A DNA stretch of 64,000 nucleotides, taken from assembly GCF_019977315.1 (NCBI RefSeq), contig NZ_AP024652.1:2852001-2916000 (forward strand), in the 5' to 3' direction. A program made the translations under genes and the position numbers. Each line of letters starts with the position of its first letter. Position 1 is the first letter of the stretch. Positions 42,355 to 52,281 of the stretch are shown here, piece after piece. A model generated the notes under the pieces. That model searched no databases and was not told where the DNA came from. It worked only from the letters and a program-made list of their open reading frames with translations. Source of the DNA: Arthrobacter sp. StoSoilB22. GTDB lineage: Bacteria > Actinomycetota > Actinomycetes > Actinomycetales > Micrococcaceae.

Positions 42355-42825
42355 TTAGCGGCGGTTGCGCTCGCGCAACTCACGCAGAGATTCTCGCTTG
42401 TCCTGCTGCTCGCGAAGGGTCTGACGCTTGTCATAGTCCTTCTTACCGCGGGCAATCGCGATCTCCACCTTGGCCCGGCCGTCCAGGAAGTAGAGCTGGA
42501 GAGGCACAACAGTGAATCCGGACTCACGAATCTTCTGCGAAATCTTGTCCAGTTCATCGCGGTGCAGCAAAAGCTTACGACGCCGGCGGGCGGCATGGTT
42601 GGTCCAGCTCCCCTGGTGATACTCCGGGATATGGATACCCTCCATCCACAATTCGTCATTGTAGAAGGTGCAAAAGCCATCAACCATGGAGGCATGGCCC
42701 TCACGGAGGGACTTCACCTCTGTTCCCATGAGGGCAATACCTGCCTCATAGGTATCCAGGACATGGTAGTTGTGCCGGGCCTTTCGATTGGTGGCCACTA
42801 CCTTACGGCCACTTTCCTTGGGCAC
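42355..42825 (-). CDS. smpB: SsrA-binding protein SmpB
   Basis: A 156-residue trans-translation partner that carries tmRNA to stalled ribosomes. Features: KVVATNRKARHNYHVLDTYEAGIALMGTEVKSLREG near the N-terminus, YNDELWMEGIHIPEY, and a Lys/Arg-rich C-terminal tail (KKDYDKRQTLREQQDKRESLRELRERNRR), the part that acts in the mRNA channel. It sits immediately upstream of ssrA on the same strand. Confidence 0.97.
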   Translation of the reverse strand: MPKESGRKVVATNRKARHNYHVLDTYEAGIALMGTEVKSLREGHASMVDGFCTFYNDELWMEGIHIPEYHQGSWTNHAARRRRKLLLHRDELDKISQKIRESGFTVVPLQLYFLDGRAKVEIAIARGKKDYDKRQTLREQQDKRESLRELRERNRR

Positions 42826-42901
42826 GGTAGAACTCCTTGTTAGATGCGGATTTCAACTAGTGTACGCCAGCGCGGCGGTGCCTCCGCGCGCCAGGCGCAC
42901 G

Positions 42902-44317
42902 TTAGAGAAGAGTCATGGGATCCACTGCGGCACCGTTGAGCCAGGTTTCGAAGTGCGCGTGGCAACCCGTCGAGTTACCCGTGCTGCCCGAATAGGCAAT
43001 GAGTTGCCCCGCCGAAACCTGCTGACCATTCGCCACCACAATGCTGCTGTTGTGGTAGTAGATGGTGGTCAAAGAGTTGCCTTGCACCACACCATGGGAG
43101 ATCTTCACGCGCCATCCGCCGCCATCGGCAGAGTTCCAACCAGAATTGAAGACCTCGCCCGCAGCGGCTGCGTAGACGGGCGTGCCGCATGCCGCTCCGA
43201 AGTCGATCCCTGTGTGCATGTAACCACCGGTGCCATAGAAATCAATGGTGCCCGGTGGTGTCGCCCGCCAGCCAAAACCAGAGGTAATGGGAACAGCGCT
43301 GGCGAACGGGTGCCGGAGACCAAACGCCGACGGCGAACCGGCAGGCGGAGGAGAATACGGCGGCTCAGGAGGTGCAGGCCGTCCTTGGGCTGCTGCCGCA
43401 GCAGCGGCGGCAGCAGCAGCTGCTTCCGCGATCCGCCGTTGTTCTGCTTCCCATGCTTCCCTCAGCTTCCGGTCGCGCTCCACGATTTCGGCGGCGATCG
43501 TATTCTGTTCTGCCTTTACCCGGGCCAGGTTGGCTTCAATGCCGGGTTTCGCGGCCTGAAGTTGCCCATTGAGGCGGGTGGTGTCCTCAATCAGCTTGTC
43601 GACTTCAGCTTTTTTGCTCGCAGCTTCATCCCTTGCCGACTTTTCGCGCTCCAGCGCGGCGTCCGCCTTGCTCTTCAGGTCTTGGATTTCTTCCTCAACA
43701 GCAACAAGTCTCGCCTGCGAGTTCACATTGGTGGCGTTCTGCTGGGTGAGTTTGGTCATCGCCGCGTTTTGGCTACGCATGGCCTGATCAGCCAAGTCCA
43801 TGGACTCTGTCAGGCTGCCGGATTCACTGGATCCGAACAGCAGTGCAATATTGGTGGGGACACCACCGGATTTGTACGCCTGTGAGGCGATCTGACCGAT
43901 CAGCTTCTTGGTGTCGGTGATTTTCTGCTTGTCACTCTCCAGCTGCTCAGTAATCTTGGCCTTGTTCTGCTGGGCAAGTTCAACCCTGGCGGCAAGAGCT
44001 TCGACTTCCTTGACCGCACTGGCCACCCTGCCCTGCGCCTCCAGCAGCGCCTGCTGCGCTCCGGGAAGGCGGCCCTGGTAGATCACCAGATCACCGGCAG
44101 CCTTTGCAATGTTCGCATCAACAAACTCCAATGATGCTTGAACCCGCGCAGATTCTGCTTCCAAGGCAGCTTGCTGGTCTTCCAGGCTGTCAGCTGTTGC
44201 GGTTGGCGCGCCCGATAGCAGACTGACTGCCAAGCCCACAGCGAGGACGGCCCCCAAAAACCGAGCATGGCCTGGCGCAAAGCGCCGGCGCAGGGGGTTC
44301 GGGTCCAACGTGGTCAT
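42902..44317 (-). CDS. M23 family metallopeptidase with coiled coils (EnvC-like FtsEX partner)
   Basis: A 471-residue exported peptidoglycan hydrolase. A signal region (FLGAVLAVGLAVSLLSGAPTATA) is followed by about 270 residues of coiled coil (heptads with EAESARVQASLE, EQLESDKQK). An Ala-run with a Pro-rich hinge precedes the LytM domain (about 355-471), with YMHTGIDFGAACG (first ligands) and CHAHFETW (HxH). The layout equals EnvC/PcsB/RipC-type activators that are driven by FtsEX. ftsX starts upstream on the same strand and ends 55 bp away, so this enzyme probably cleaves septal peptidoglycan under FtsEX control. Confidence 0.9.
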   Translation of the reverse strand: MTTLDPNPLRRRFAPGHARFLGAVLAVGLAVSLLSGAPTATADSLEDQQAALEAESARVQASLEFVDANIAKAAGDLVIYQGRLPGAQQALLEAQGRVASAVKEVEALAARVELAQQNKAKITEQLESDKQKITDTKKLIGQIASQAYKSGGVPTNIALLFGSSESGSLTESMDLADQAMRSQNAAMTKLTQQNATNVNSQARLVAVEEEIQDLKSKADAALEREKSARDEAASKKAEVDKLIEDTTRLNGQLQAAKPGIEANLARVKAEQNTIAAEIVERDRKLREAWEAEQRRIAEAAAAAAAAAAAAQGRPAPPEPPYSPPPAGSPSAFGLRHPFASAVPITSGFGWRATPPGTIDFYGTGGYMHTGIDFGAACGTPVYAAAAGEVFNSGWNSADGGGWRVKISHGVVQGNSLTTIYYHNSSIVVANGQQVSAGQLIAYSGSTGNSTGCHAHFETWLNGAAVDPMTLL

Positions 44318-44372
44318 CAGAAGTCCTTTTCGCTTGTCAGCATGGCAGTTATTTCATTCCGGGTATCCACGG

Positions 44373-45287
44373 TTACACCTTCAGGTAACGCCGAAGGGTC
44401 AACAGCGAAGATATACCCGCCAAACCGGCGCCAAGTGCAATCAGGACCGGTGCGATCACCAGGACCTGGGTGGAGGAGATGAACGGAGTATTCAGGAACT
44501 GACGCGACAAATCACCATTGAGCCAGAAATGTGCCATCAGCCAGAGAGTGACGGAGGCCAGCAGTGCCCCCACCACGGCCGCTATGACACCCTCAAGGAT
44601 GAACGGCAATTGGATCACCATCTTTGATGCTCCCACGAGCCGCATGATTCCCGTCTCCCGCCGTCGGCTGAAGGCCGAGAGCCGGATGGTGGTGGTGATC
44701 AGCAGGACCGCGCAGAAGATCATCACCGCCGCCACGCCGATGGCTGCAACTGATGCCCCGTTCATCCAGGAAAAGATGCGTTCCAGCACCTGCCGTTGGT
44801 CGCTGACCGTCTCAACACCGGGCTGCGAAGAAAACGTCTCGCTGATGATTTGGTACTTTTCAGGGTTCTTCATGTTGATGCGGAAGGAGGCCGGCAACTG
44901 GTCTTCAGAGACGGAGTCCACAATGGGCGAATTGGAGAACTGCTCCTTGAAATGCTTGTACGCCTCAGCTTGGGACTCAAACTGGAAATCGTTGATATAC
45001 GGCTTTATTGCCGGGGATTCTAGCATCGCCTGCAGGTTAGCCTGCTGCTCCTTGGTGGCCGAACCCGAAGCGCAACCGACCGCCGTCGAGCCATCGTTGC
45101 AGAGGAACACCGCAACCTGGACTTTGTCGTACCAAAAGCCCTTCATCTGGTTGATCTGCATCTGCAGCATTCCTGCCGCACCGACGAACGTCAGGGACAC
45201 AAAAGTCACCAGGACCACGGAAATGACCATGGAGAGATTCCGGCGCAGGCCACTGCCGATTTCCCCCAGGATAAACAAAAGCCTCAC
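44373..45287 (-). CDS. ftsX: Cell division ABC permease-like protein FtsX
   Basis: A 304-residue four-span FtsX. The N-terminal span is [24 protein letters not shown], followed by a large extracellular loop of about 140 residues with the [11 protein letters not shown] region, then three spans ([59 protein letters not shown]). It relays ATP hydrolysis by FtsE to the periplasmic-side hydrolase. Its start overlaps the ftsE stop by four bases. Confidence 0.96.
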   Translation of the reverse strand: MRLLFILGEIGSGLRRNLSMVISVVLVTFVSLTFVGAAGMLQMQINQMKGFWYDKVQVAVFLCNDGSTAVGCASGSATKEQQANLQAMLESPAIKPYINDFQFESQAEAYKHFKEQFSNSPIVDSVSEDQLPASFRINMKNPEKYQIISETFSSQPGVETVSDQRQVLERIFSWMNGASVAAIGVAAVMIFCAVLLITTTIRLSAFSRRRETGIMRLVGASKMVIQLPFILEGVIAAVVGALLASVTLWLMAHFWLNGDLSRQFLNTPFISSTQVLVIAPVLIALGAGLAGISSLLTLRRYLKV

Positions 45288-46048
45288 AGCTGTGCCCCCT
45301 GCGCACGGTTAAGTTCCTCGCCGCTGGCATCCCTGAGCCGGCGCGACTCGCCAACCACCGGAATCATCGAGGTGTACAGTGCCTTCGCTTCGTCGCGAAT
45401 AACCTTGCCGTTCTTAAGTTCCACCACGCGGCGGCGCATTTCATTGACGATGTCGTCGTCGTGGGTTGCCATGACCACAGTGGTCCCGTTCTGGTTGATT
45501 TTGTCCAGGACGCCCATGATTCCCATTGAGGTAATGGGGTCGAGGTTTCCGGTCGGTTCGTCGGCCAGCAAAATGCCCGGACGGTTGACGACGGCGCGGG
45601 CAATCGCCACGCGCTGCTGCTCGCCACCGGAGAGTTCATGGGGCATACGGCGTTCTTTGCCCTCCAGGCCAACGGTCTTCAAGACCTCCGGCACGGTCTC
45701 CCGAATAATGGAGCGACTCTTACCTATCACCTGCATCGCAAAAGCTACATTCGCGAACACATTCTTCTGCGGGAGCAACCTGAAGTCCTGGAAGACAACA
45801 CCGATTCCGCGCCGAAGCTTTGGAACACGCCAACTCGAAATGTTGGCAACGTTCTGGCCCGCGACATACACCGAGCCGGACGAGGCTTTGTCCTCCTTCA
45901 GGATCAGCCGAAGGAAGGTGGACTTGCCAGAGCCTGAAGCGCCCACCAGGAAGGTGAATTCGCCGCGGTTGATCTCAAGGCTCACAGAGTCGAGCGCCGG
46001 TCGGGCATTCTGCTCATAGACCTTGGTGACATTCTCAAATCTGATCAT
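45284..46048 (-). CDS. ftsE: Cell division ATP-binding protein FtsE
   Basis: A 254-residue ABC ATPase. Walker A is [14 protein letters not shown], signature [14 protein letters not shown], Walker [13 protein letters not shown], and switch His MATHDDDIV. Together with FtsX it drives cell wall hydrolase activation during division. The C-terminus is about 25 residues longer than in E. coli FtsE. ftsX starts in the stop of this gene. Confidence 0.97.
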   Translation of the reverse strand: MIRFENVTKVYEQNARPALDSVSLEINRGEFTFLVGASGSGKSTFLRLILKEDKASSGSVYVAGQNVANISSWRVPKLRRGIGVVFQDFRLLPQKNVFANVAFAMQVIGKSRSIIRETVPEVLKTVGLEGKERRMPHELSGGEQQRVAIARAVVNRPGILLADEPTGNLDPITSMGIMGVLDKINQNGTTVVMATHDDDIVNEMRRRVVELKNGKVIRDEAKALYTSMIPVVGESRRLRDASGEELNRAQGAQL

Positions 46049-46245
46049 GGCCCTTTAGAACCCCGCCGGACATGACGTAGCCGCCCAGTCCAACAGCCGG
46101 AGCGCGGGCTTTCGATGGGGGAAGTGAGAGCACCGGCCACTCGACTATACGCACGGGGCAACTGTAATTCCGCAGCTTTCAAAGGCGTGTCGCGGAATCC
46201 GAAGACTCATGTGGTTCATGTGGCTCACATGAGGCAGCCCAACTC

Positions 46246-47364
46246 CTAGTTGGCTGCCGCGTTTCGGTTTCCGGTACGCCAGCGGATGCCGGCGTCGATG
46301 AAGTCATCAATGTCGCCGTCAAGTACGGCCGAGGTGTTGCCCACTTCGTGTTCCGTCCGCAGGTCCTTGACCATTTGGTAGGGATTCAGGACGTAGGAGC
46401 GCATTTGATCGCCCCAGGACGCCTTGACGTCTCCAGCCAGGGCTTTCTTTTCGGCGTCCTGTTGTTCCTTCTTAACCAGCAGCAATCGCGACTGGAGCAC
46501 ACGCATGGCGGCCGCACGGTTTTGAAGCTGCGATTTCTCATTCTGCATAGAGACCACAATGCCCGTAGGGATGTGTGTCAGCCGCACGGCGGAGTCAGTG
46601 GTGTTCACGGACTGCCCACCCGGACCCGACGAGCGGAAGACGTCAACACGGATCTCGTTATCCGGGATCTCGATCGAGTCCGTCTGCTCGATCAAGGGAA
46701 TGACTTCTACCGCAGCGAAGGATGTCTGACGGCGTCCCTGATTATCAAAGGGACTGATGCGAACCAACCGGTGCGTACCGGCCTCGACGCTCAAGGTGCC
46801 GAAGGCGTAGGGGGCCTTCACTTCGAAGGTGGCGGATTTCAAGCCCGCTTCTTCAGCGTAGGACGTATCCATGACGGTGGTCGGATAGCCGTGGCGTTCA
46901 GCCCAACGCAGGTACATCCTCATCAACATCTCGGCGAAATCGGCTGCATCAACGCCACCGGCTCCGGCCCTGATGGTGACGACGGCTTCGCGTTCGTCAT
47001 ACTCTCCGGACAGCAGCGTAGTAATTTCAAGCTCAGCCAGCGCTTTGCGGATGGAGGAAAGTTCCTTGGCCGCTTCGGACATGGAGTCCTCGTCGCCCTC
47101 GTCCTGGCCGAGTTCCACAAGGACTTCGAGGTCGTCAATACGGGACGCAAGCTTGGACAGGCGCTCAACTTCAGACTGCCTGTGCGACAAACGCGAGGTG
47201 ATGACCTGGGCGGAAGCAGGATCGTCCCAAAGGTCCGGAGCCCCTGCCTGCTCGCTCAGCTCAGCGATCTCAGCCTTGAGGGCATCGACATCGGTGACGT
47301 TTTCAATGGAGCTGTACGTTGCTCGAAGTGCGCGGATTTCCGCGGGAAAATCAATTTCAGCCAT
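46246..47364 (-). CDS. prfB: Peptide chain release factor 2
   Basis: A 372-residue class I release factor for UAA/UGA. The GGQ motif is in [20 protein letters not shown], and the codon-reading loop is [13 protein letters not shown] (SPF). There is no in-frame stop or slippery sequence, so the frameshift control seen in many bacteria is absent. The start is M of [10 protein letters not shown] at 47364, 10 codons after an upstream ATG. Confidence 0.97.
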   Translation of the reverse strand: MAEIDFPAEIRALRATYSSIENVTDVDALKAEIAELSEQAGAPDLWDDPASAQVITSRLSHRQSEVERLSKLASRIDDLEVLVELGQDEGDEDSMSEAAKELSSIRKALAELEITTLLSGEYDEREAVVTIRAGAGGVDAADFAEMLMRMYLRWAERHGYPTTVMDTSYAEEAGLKSATFEVKAPYAFGTLSVEAGTHRLVRISPFDNQGRRQTSFAAVEVIPLIEQTDSIEIPDNEIRVDVFRSSGPGGQSVNTTDSAVRLTHIPTGIVVSMQNEKSQLQNRAAAMRVLQSRLLLVKKEQQDAEKKALAGDVKASWGDQMRSYVLNPYQMVKDLRTEHEVGNTSAVLDGDIDDFIDAGIRWRTGNRNAAAN

Positions 47365-47456
47365 GATCATCCCAGCGTACGCTATCCATTGCACTCCCCG
47401 ATGGCTCCCCTAACCCCGTGCCCGCGGGCACCCATAGCTCCCCGCCCGGCGGATTA

Positions 47457-47912
47457 TTACTGGGTCAGTCGGGATCGGGCCGTCGCTTTCGCCTCGATGA
47501 GAATCCCATCCGGTAGAAGAAAACTGACCACGGGAGGGCGCACGACGGCGGTGAGGACCACTACGGCAGTCCCGCCAGGCTCACTTCCGGTACCTTCCGC
47601 GACAGCCAGGTTTTCATGCCGGGATCCGGCATTACCAGCTCTCAGGTACGACTCCGTTGCGGCCAGCACTCTCGCTTCGACCAAGGAGGGGGAGGGGAAA
47701 CTAGCTCCACCGACGTCTCCCGCCACGAAGGAATCCGCTGCCGTGAGCGCGGCACCGTCAGCCAGGGACAGCAGCTTCTTGTGTTCCAAATAGACCGTGG
47801 AAGCAGCCATCACCACCGAGGCGAGGAGAAGGGACAAGAGGACGAAGCCAACAATGAGAACCGTTATTTGGCCTTCTTCCGAGGCCCCGCTCCTCGACGA
47901 GACCACTCTCAC
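47457..47912 (-). CDS. TadG-like pilus assembly protein
   Basis: A 151-residue protein starting GTG 47912 (GTGA overlap with the upstream TadE-like stop at 47909). The one hydrophobic span (EEGQITVLIVGFVLLSLLLASVVMAASTVYLEHKKLLSLADGAALTAADSFV) is the TadG/TadE-like N-terminal prepilin segment, followed by an extracytosolic domain. An upstream GTG would add 46 residues lying in another gene. It is the last gene of the Tad run. Confidence 0.75.
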   Translation of the reverse strand: MRVVSSRSGASEEGQITVLIVGFVLLSLLLASVVMAASTVYLEHKKLLSLADGAALTAADSFVAGDVGGASFPSPSLVEARVLAATESYLRAGNAGSRHENLAVAEGTGSEPGGTAVVVLTAVVRPPVVSFLLPDGILIEAKATARSRLTQ

Positions 47913-48475
47913 CGGTAACGCCCCACAACCTGCGACGCTGATGCGCTGAGTCGGCTTGCCTTCAACTGCAGCGAGTCCCCGAACGGCATTAGAGGCAGCG
48001 AAACGTCCAGGCTTACCGTCACAGTCACCGTTGTACCCGCCGACGAACAAACCGCACGATCACACTCGATCGCCACGCTCGCTAGTTCGGGCGAATAACC
48101 GTAGTCCTTGAGGGCAAGGAGCACACTACGCTCCGCCGCAATCCTCGCCATGGCCGGGTCCGATTGAGTCACGAAGACTTTTGCTGCTTGATCCGCAGCA
48201 CCCACCACCGCAAAGGATCCGCCTTGGACTTGACCTACGGTTACTACGAAATAGACCACAGGAACCATGAGCAACAACGCGAGGAACGTAAATTCCACGA
48301 CGGCGCTTCCCCGTTGACGTTCAGGATTCTGAAGTCCAGGATTCTGAAGTTCAGGAGTCGCAGAGCCATCAGACGCGCCGCCAGGCGATCTGGCCGGCGA
48401 GCACAAGGCCTGGCGCACCCTTTGCCGGCAAGCGGCCAGCACAGCCTTTGGCGCGTCAACCCGGGAGATCCGCAT
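47909..48475 (-). CDS. TadE-like pilus assembly protein
   Basis: A TadE-type pseudopilin candidate. The prepilin-like site RQRGSAVVEFTFLALLLMVPVVYFVVTVGQ has the conserved E at position 5 of the hydrophobic stretch. The extracytosolic part follows and has two Cys (ECDRAVCSS). The 5' region encodes a duplicated LQNPG/LQNPE segment (in-frame 15-bp tandem repeat). M at 48475 overlaps the upstream gene; a slightly earlier start is possible. Confidence 0.8.
   Translation of the reverse strand: MRISRVDAPKAVLAACRQRVRQALCSPARSPGGASDGSATPELQNPGLQNPERQRGSAVVEFTFLALLLMVPVVYFVVTVGQVQGGSFAVVGAADQAAKVFVTQSDPAMARIAAERSVLLALKDYGYSPELASVAIECDRAVCSSAGTTVTVTVSLDVSLPLMPFGDSLQLKASRLSASASQVVGRYR
48322..48351. repeat. 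In-frame 15-bp tandem repeat inside a TadE-like gene
   Basis: CAGGATTCTGAAGTC (48322-48336) and CAGGATTCTGAAGTT (48337-48351) are adjacent, with a partial third copy (CAGGA). They encode a repeated five-residue unit in the N-terminal region. Confidence 0.8.
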
Positions 48476-48884
48476 GTCCCTTGACCTCCAACATCCCACC
48501 AGGACCGATCAGGCCAACAACAGGCAAGGGTGCCTTCACCGTAACTTCCAAGGTTCGTATCCCATCAATACTGACTTCAGTCGACGTGACGTCACGGGCA
48601 AAATCGTGGTTCAAGGCGCCACCGATCAACTCAGCGGTCCTGGCCCGGGCATCCATGAAAGTGCGGTCCGACAACGCCCCGTAACGCGCACCCGACGCCG
48701 CTGCATCAATGAGTGTGTTCCGCACATGCAGGACCAGCATGAGTTGAACAATCGACATAAAAAACATAGTCAGCAATGCACCAACCAACACGAAGTCAAC
48801 CACCGCGGATCCGCGCTCCTTTGCGGCTCCGGCTGGCCCTACGGAAACACGGTCGTGGGTGATCCATGTAGCACGTTCCATCAC
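48456..48884 (-). CDS. TadE-like protein with Asp in place of the conserved Glu
   Basis: A 142-residue TadE-type protein. The hydrophobic segment AVVDFVLVGALLTMFFMSIVQLMLVLHVRNTLIDAAASGARYGA has Asp where the sister protein has Glu (VVEF). It has an extracytosolic C-terminal domain. It overlaps the following TadE-like gene by 20 bases and follows the pilin-like peptide by 6 bases. Confidence 0.82.
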   Translation of the reverse strand: MMERATWITHDRVSVGPAGAAKERGSAVVDFVLVGALLTMFFMSIVQLMLVLHVRNTLIDAAASGARYGALSDRTFMDARARTAELIGGALNHDFARDVTSTEVSIDGIRTLEVTVKAPLPVVGLIGPGGMLEVKGHADLPG

Positions 48885-48889
48885 GCGCG

Positions 48890-49129
48890 CTACTTGCCTA
48901 CCTTGCTCATTGCCTGATTGAAGAGGTCGCTCAGCGCCGGCGTGGCGATGGCAAGAAGTCCTGCCACGAGGATCGCGGACATGAGGGTGATCATCACCCA
49001 GCCCGGTACGTCACCACGTTGGCGGTCACTCCGCAGCGGCAACGCTCTGCGTGTGATCAGCCCGAACAACCAAGAGGAGCCGAACAGCAGGAGTGATAGT
49101 ACGGACAGTTTGCGTGCACTTTGTTTCAT
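48890..49129 (-). CDS. Small membrane protein, candidate Flp pilin
   Basis: A 79-residue protein with two hydrophobic parts, LSVLSLLLFGSSWLFGLI and a second one (VMITLMSAILVAGLLAIATPAL) behind RQRGDVPGW. It lies where the Flp pilin is expected in a Tad operon (between tadC and tadE). The typical Flp motif (G/xxxxEY) is not present, so the pilin role is uncertain; a 94-bp gap separates it from the TadC stop. Confidence 0.6.
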   Translation of the reverse strand: MKQSARKLSVLSLLLFGSSWLFGLITRRALPLRSDRQRGDVPGWVMITLMSAILVAGLLAIATPALSDLFNQAMSKVGK

Positions 49130-49223
49130 GATTTTCCTTAAGGTTTCGAGAAGTGTTGACGTGTTGTGGCGTCTTAGTGCGTGGCGCGTTAAGCGACTAC
49201 CTAGGTGGCTTGATGGCTGGACG

Positions 49224-50165
49224 TCAAAGGCTCATTTCCAATGCAGCGATAGCAGGGAAAGCGGCGAATACTACGGTCAGGGGCAGCACTCCGAAGACGA
49301 GCGGCACCATCATGGCAATTTCTTTTCGCCCCGCGGACTCCATGAGTTCCCGCTGTGCGGCATCGCGGACGTCCGCCGCCTGCGCCCGGAGAACGTCTGC
49401 CAAGGGCGTCCCGCGTTCCACAGCCACCACCAGTCCGTCGATGAACCTGACCAAAGGTGGCAGTTCCGCCCTTGACGAGAAAGCCTGGAGCGCCTCAGTC
49501 AGGGGCTTACCGGATCGTGTATCCGCCAGGATTGTGGCGAACTCCCCGGAGAGCTCACCGTTGGAGCTCCGACTTACCCTGTCCATCGCGCCCATTGCGC
49601 TCTCCCCCGCAGCGACGGCGAGCGCCATCAACTCCGCGAGGCTGGGAAACTCAGACAACATCCTTGATTCGCGTCGTTTGATCGTCTGCCCCAACAGATA
49701 GTCGCGCAACAGGTAACCGCCCAGTGCGCTTCCGATGACCGAGATGCAGGACACCACCGGGCTGAACCGGCCGGCACTGGCGCCGGCAACAACCACGATG
49801 ACAGCAAGCACAAAAGCGACTCCGGCCCAAAGAAGCTGCTCGGCCCGCAAGTCCAGCGTTGATTTAGTTGAACCGGCACGGGCAAGGCGCTTTGCAAGGG
49901 CGGTGGAGCCTACGTTGAAGCGGGACATGGAGGAGACCGCATCGCGGATGATAGGCCGGAGTATTCGTTCCAGGGGTCCAAACGGAGTGAGATTGTGCGT
50001 GGGCCTGCGGAGAAGGCGTGATTCGAGATTCTGCGACTTCAACTGCGGTTCGATGCGCTCGGAGAATCTCGTTCCCCGCATGAACGGGAGCCTCGCCAGG
50101 ATTAACCAGCATCCGGCACCCAGAAGCAGGCCGCACAGCAAGGCTAAAGCGGTTGACGTGTTCAT
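49224..50165 (-). CDS. tadC: Type II secretion F-domain protein TadC
   Basis: A 313-residue inner-membrane platform protein, with GspF/TadC helices (LLWAGVAFVLAVIVVVAGASAG; IAMMVPLVFGVLPLTVVFAAFPAIAAL) and the T2SF motif region FPSLAELMALAVAAGESAMGAMDRVSR. Start overlaps the tadB stop by four bases. Confidence 0.9.
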   Translation of the reverse strand: MNTSTALALLCGLLLGAGCWLILARLPFMRGTRFSERIEPQLKSQNLESRLLRRPTHNLTPFGPLERILRPIIRDAVSSMSRFNVGSTALAKRLARAGSTKSTLDLRAEQLLWAGVAFVLAVIVVVAGASAGRFSPVVSCISVIGSALGGYLLRDYLLGQTIKRRESRMLSEFPSLAELMALAVAAGESAMGAMDRVSRSSNGELSGEFATILADTRSGKPLTEALQAFSSRAELPPLVRFIDGLVVAVERGTPLADVLRAQAADVRDAAQRELMESAGRKEIAMMVPLVFGVLPLTVVFAAFPAIAALEMSL

Positions 50166-51016
50166 CCGAAAACCCGCTCGTCCTCTGGCAAGGCGCCGAC
50201 CCGAAGCATCACGGAGTAGCAGAAAGCAGAGACCACAAGGCCTCCAAGCAACACCATGGCGCCGATGCCGGAGTTGAACGCAAGCATGGCTTCAGGCCTG
50301 CTTGTCATGACCACCAAAACTATCCAGGGCGCGGCTACGGCGAGTCTGGCTGCATTGATGGTCCATGATTGACGGGCTTCAAGCTCGCTACGCGTCCGTG
50401 CGCTATCACGAAGGAAGCCCGACAAAGTCCCCAACATCCGCCCGAGGTCGGAGCCGCCCACTTCGCGGGTCATTCGCAAGGCCTCGATGATGCGATCGGC
50501 CACGGGATCAGCGAGGCGCTCTTTGAGTTTGTTCACCGCAGCCTCAAAATTGCCGGTGGCTCTGTAGTCGGACCCGAAATCCAGGAACAATTCCCGCAGT
50601 TCTTCGGGCCCGTTGTGTCCCAGCTGTATCAAAGCCTCCGGTAGTGCGAGACCGGCACGGATCGCTGAGCGCAAGTGGTCCACTACGTCCGGCCATAGCT
50701 GCCGCAGTGCGTTCCTGCGCTTCCCCGCCCGCCAACGCACAATGGCAAAAGGAACCCAGGAGCCGAAAATTGCGAAACACAGTGCAATTGGCGGGGATCC
50801 TGTCAGCACATAAAACGCAAGCAGTGCAAAGAGGCCAAATCCGGCGCAGGTTAGCAGGAGTCCGCCACCGGAAACTTTCTCGATTCCTGCTGACATCAGG
50901 AGGAGGTCCAGGCGTCGGGGTCTGTGTCTTTTAGGTTCAGAGGGTGGCTGGACCCACGTGGACCACCACACGAGAAAGACTCCCAAGCCGGCGATGATCC
51001 CCAGGAGAGGCGCCAT
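50162..51016 (-). CDS. tadB: Type II secretion F-domain protein TadB
   Basis: A 284-residue platform protein with T2SF domain segments (LWPDVVDHLRSAIRAGLALPEALIQLG; LGRMLGTLSGFLRDSARTRSELEARQSWTINAARLAVAAPWIVLVVM). Membrane spans lie at the N-terminus and C-terminus. The start touches the tadA stop (51016) and the stop overlaps tadC, so the three genes are translationally coupled. Confidence 0.9.
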   Translation of the reverse strand: MAPLLGIIAGLGVFLVWWSTWVQPPSEPKRHRPRRLDLLLMSAGIEKVSGGGLLLTCAGFGLFALLAFYVLTGSPPIALCFAIFGSWVPFAIVRWRAGKRRNALRQLWPDVVDHLRSAIRAGLALPEALIQLGHNGPEELRELFLDFGSDYRATGNFEAAVNKLKERLADPVADRIIEALRMTREVGGSDLGRMLGTLSGFLRDSARTRSELEARQSWTINAARLAVAAPWIVLVVMTSRPEAMLAFNSGIGAMVLLGGLVVSAFCYSVMLRVGALPEDERVFG

Positions 51017-52281
51017 CAGTTCGACTCCAGCAGGGCAGCCACGTCAAAGCCTGCACGCGCAAACTTTTCCGCTGCAGGCATGGAGTTGGCCCGGGGCTGC
51101 AGCCGCCCCGCAACCATCCCGAAAACTCCGGAGGACTCGATGATCCCGTTCTCCACCCTCCGTCCCAGGGACAGGATCTCTGTCACCTGCCTGCGCCCGG
51201 TTGAATGACGACCGCAGTGCACTACGAGGTCAATGCATGATGCGACAGTCGGCACCACGAAGGCGCTTGAAATATTAGCCCCGGCCAAGAGCGGGAGGGT
51301 GCAGATCTTGGTGACAGCGTCATGGGCGGAATTGGCGTGCACAGTACACATCCCGGGTAAGCCTGAGTTCAGTGCAATGAGCATGTCCAGGCTTTCCGCT
51401 TCGCGAACCTCTCCTACTATCAAGCGATCAGGACGCATTCGGAGCGCTTCCTTGACAAGCCGCCGCAGAGGAATTTCGCCCTCACCCTCAAGGTTGGGTT
51501 GGCGGCATTGCAAACCCACCACGTCGCGCAGAGGCAGCTGTAGCTCAAAGATTTCCTCAACAGTGATGACGCGTTCACGGGAACCGATGCTTGAAGCCAG
51601 GCAGTTCAACATGGTGGTCTTCCCCGCTTGGGTTGCCCCCGACACCAGAATGTTCAATCCGCTGGCTACCGACGCTCCCAGGAATCTGGCAGCCTGGGGT
51701 GTCAGGCTGCCGAGCTCAACCAGATGTTCGAGCCGGCTTGCCCTTGCGATGAACTTCCTGATGTTAACAGCCCAGTGCTTTCGGGTGATGTCCGGGATCG
51801 CTACATGCAATCTGGAACCGTCCGGAAGGGCCGCGTCCACAAAAGGGGACGAAAGATCCACACGGCGCCCGGAACTCTTGAGCATCCTTTCAACAAGATC
51901 GTGCACTTGCTGCTCACTAAGACTGATGGCCGTCAGCTCGGACTCCCCATTGCGGGCCACGTAGATTTCGTGCGGCGCGTTGATCCATACCTCTTCAATT
52001 CCGGGATCATCCAGAAGTGGCTGCAGGGGGCCAAATCCGGCCACCGCATCAAAGATTTGTTGTCGGGCGGCCTCGAGCTGTCCGAGCGAAGGCAGCGGGC
52101 CCAGTAATGCCCGTTCGTCGTAATCGTTGACTGCGGCGTCCACTAGGAGCCGCACGTCCTTGGCTTGTTCCAATGGATCCAAGCCGCGGCGTCGTATGAG
52201 CTCCCGGACTTCTCCTTCGACGATTTCTACAGCATCCACATCTTTCCCCGATGATCGCGAGCACGTAAACGAGAGGCGCAT
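51016..52281 (-). CDS. tadA: Tad pilus secretion ATPase TadA (CpaF family)
   Basis: A 421-residue CpaF/VirB11-type ATPase. Walker A is SGATQAGKTTML, Asp box ITVEEIFEL, Walker B LRMRPDRLIVGEVREAE, and the His box GMCTVHANS. It powers assembly of Flp-type pili. The start at 52281 may be long: an internal GTG at 52239 (VDAVEIVEGEV) begins at the usual family position. It is first in the minus-strand Tad run and divergent from the GH25 lysozyme gene. Confidence 0.94.
   Translation of the reverse strand: MRLSFTCSRSSGKDVDAVEIVEGEVRELIRRRGLDPLEQAKDVRLLVDAAVNDYDERALLGPLPSLGQLEAARQQIFDAVAGFGPLQPLLDDPGIEEVWINAPHEIYVARNGESELTAISLSEQQVHDLVERMLKSSGRRVDLSSPFVDAALPDGSRLHVAIPDITRKHWAVNIRKFIARASRLEHLVELGSLTPQAARFLGASVASGLNILVSGATQAGKTTMLNCLASSIGSRERVITVEEIFELQLPLRDVVGLQCRQPNLEGEGEIPLRRLVKEALRMRPDRLIVGEVREAESLDMLIALNSGLPGMCTVHANSAHDAVTKICTLPLLAGANISSAFVVPTVASCIDLVVHCGRHSTGRRQVTEILSLGRRVENGIIESSGVFGMVAGRLQPRANSMPAAEKFARAGFDVAALLESN

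Noticed and set aside
46206..46233. Hairpin CTCATGTG/CACATGAG after prfB as a terminator
   Set aside because: Short stem, long loop and no T-run on either strand; possible but not supported.
47200..47364. Programmed frameshift in prfB
   Set aside because: The frame is continuous from the start with no early stop or slippery site.
46348..47793. 481-codon plus-strand open frame over prfB and the TadG-like gene
   Set aside because: Antisense shadow of release factor 2, with no family sign.
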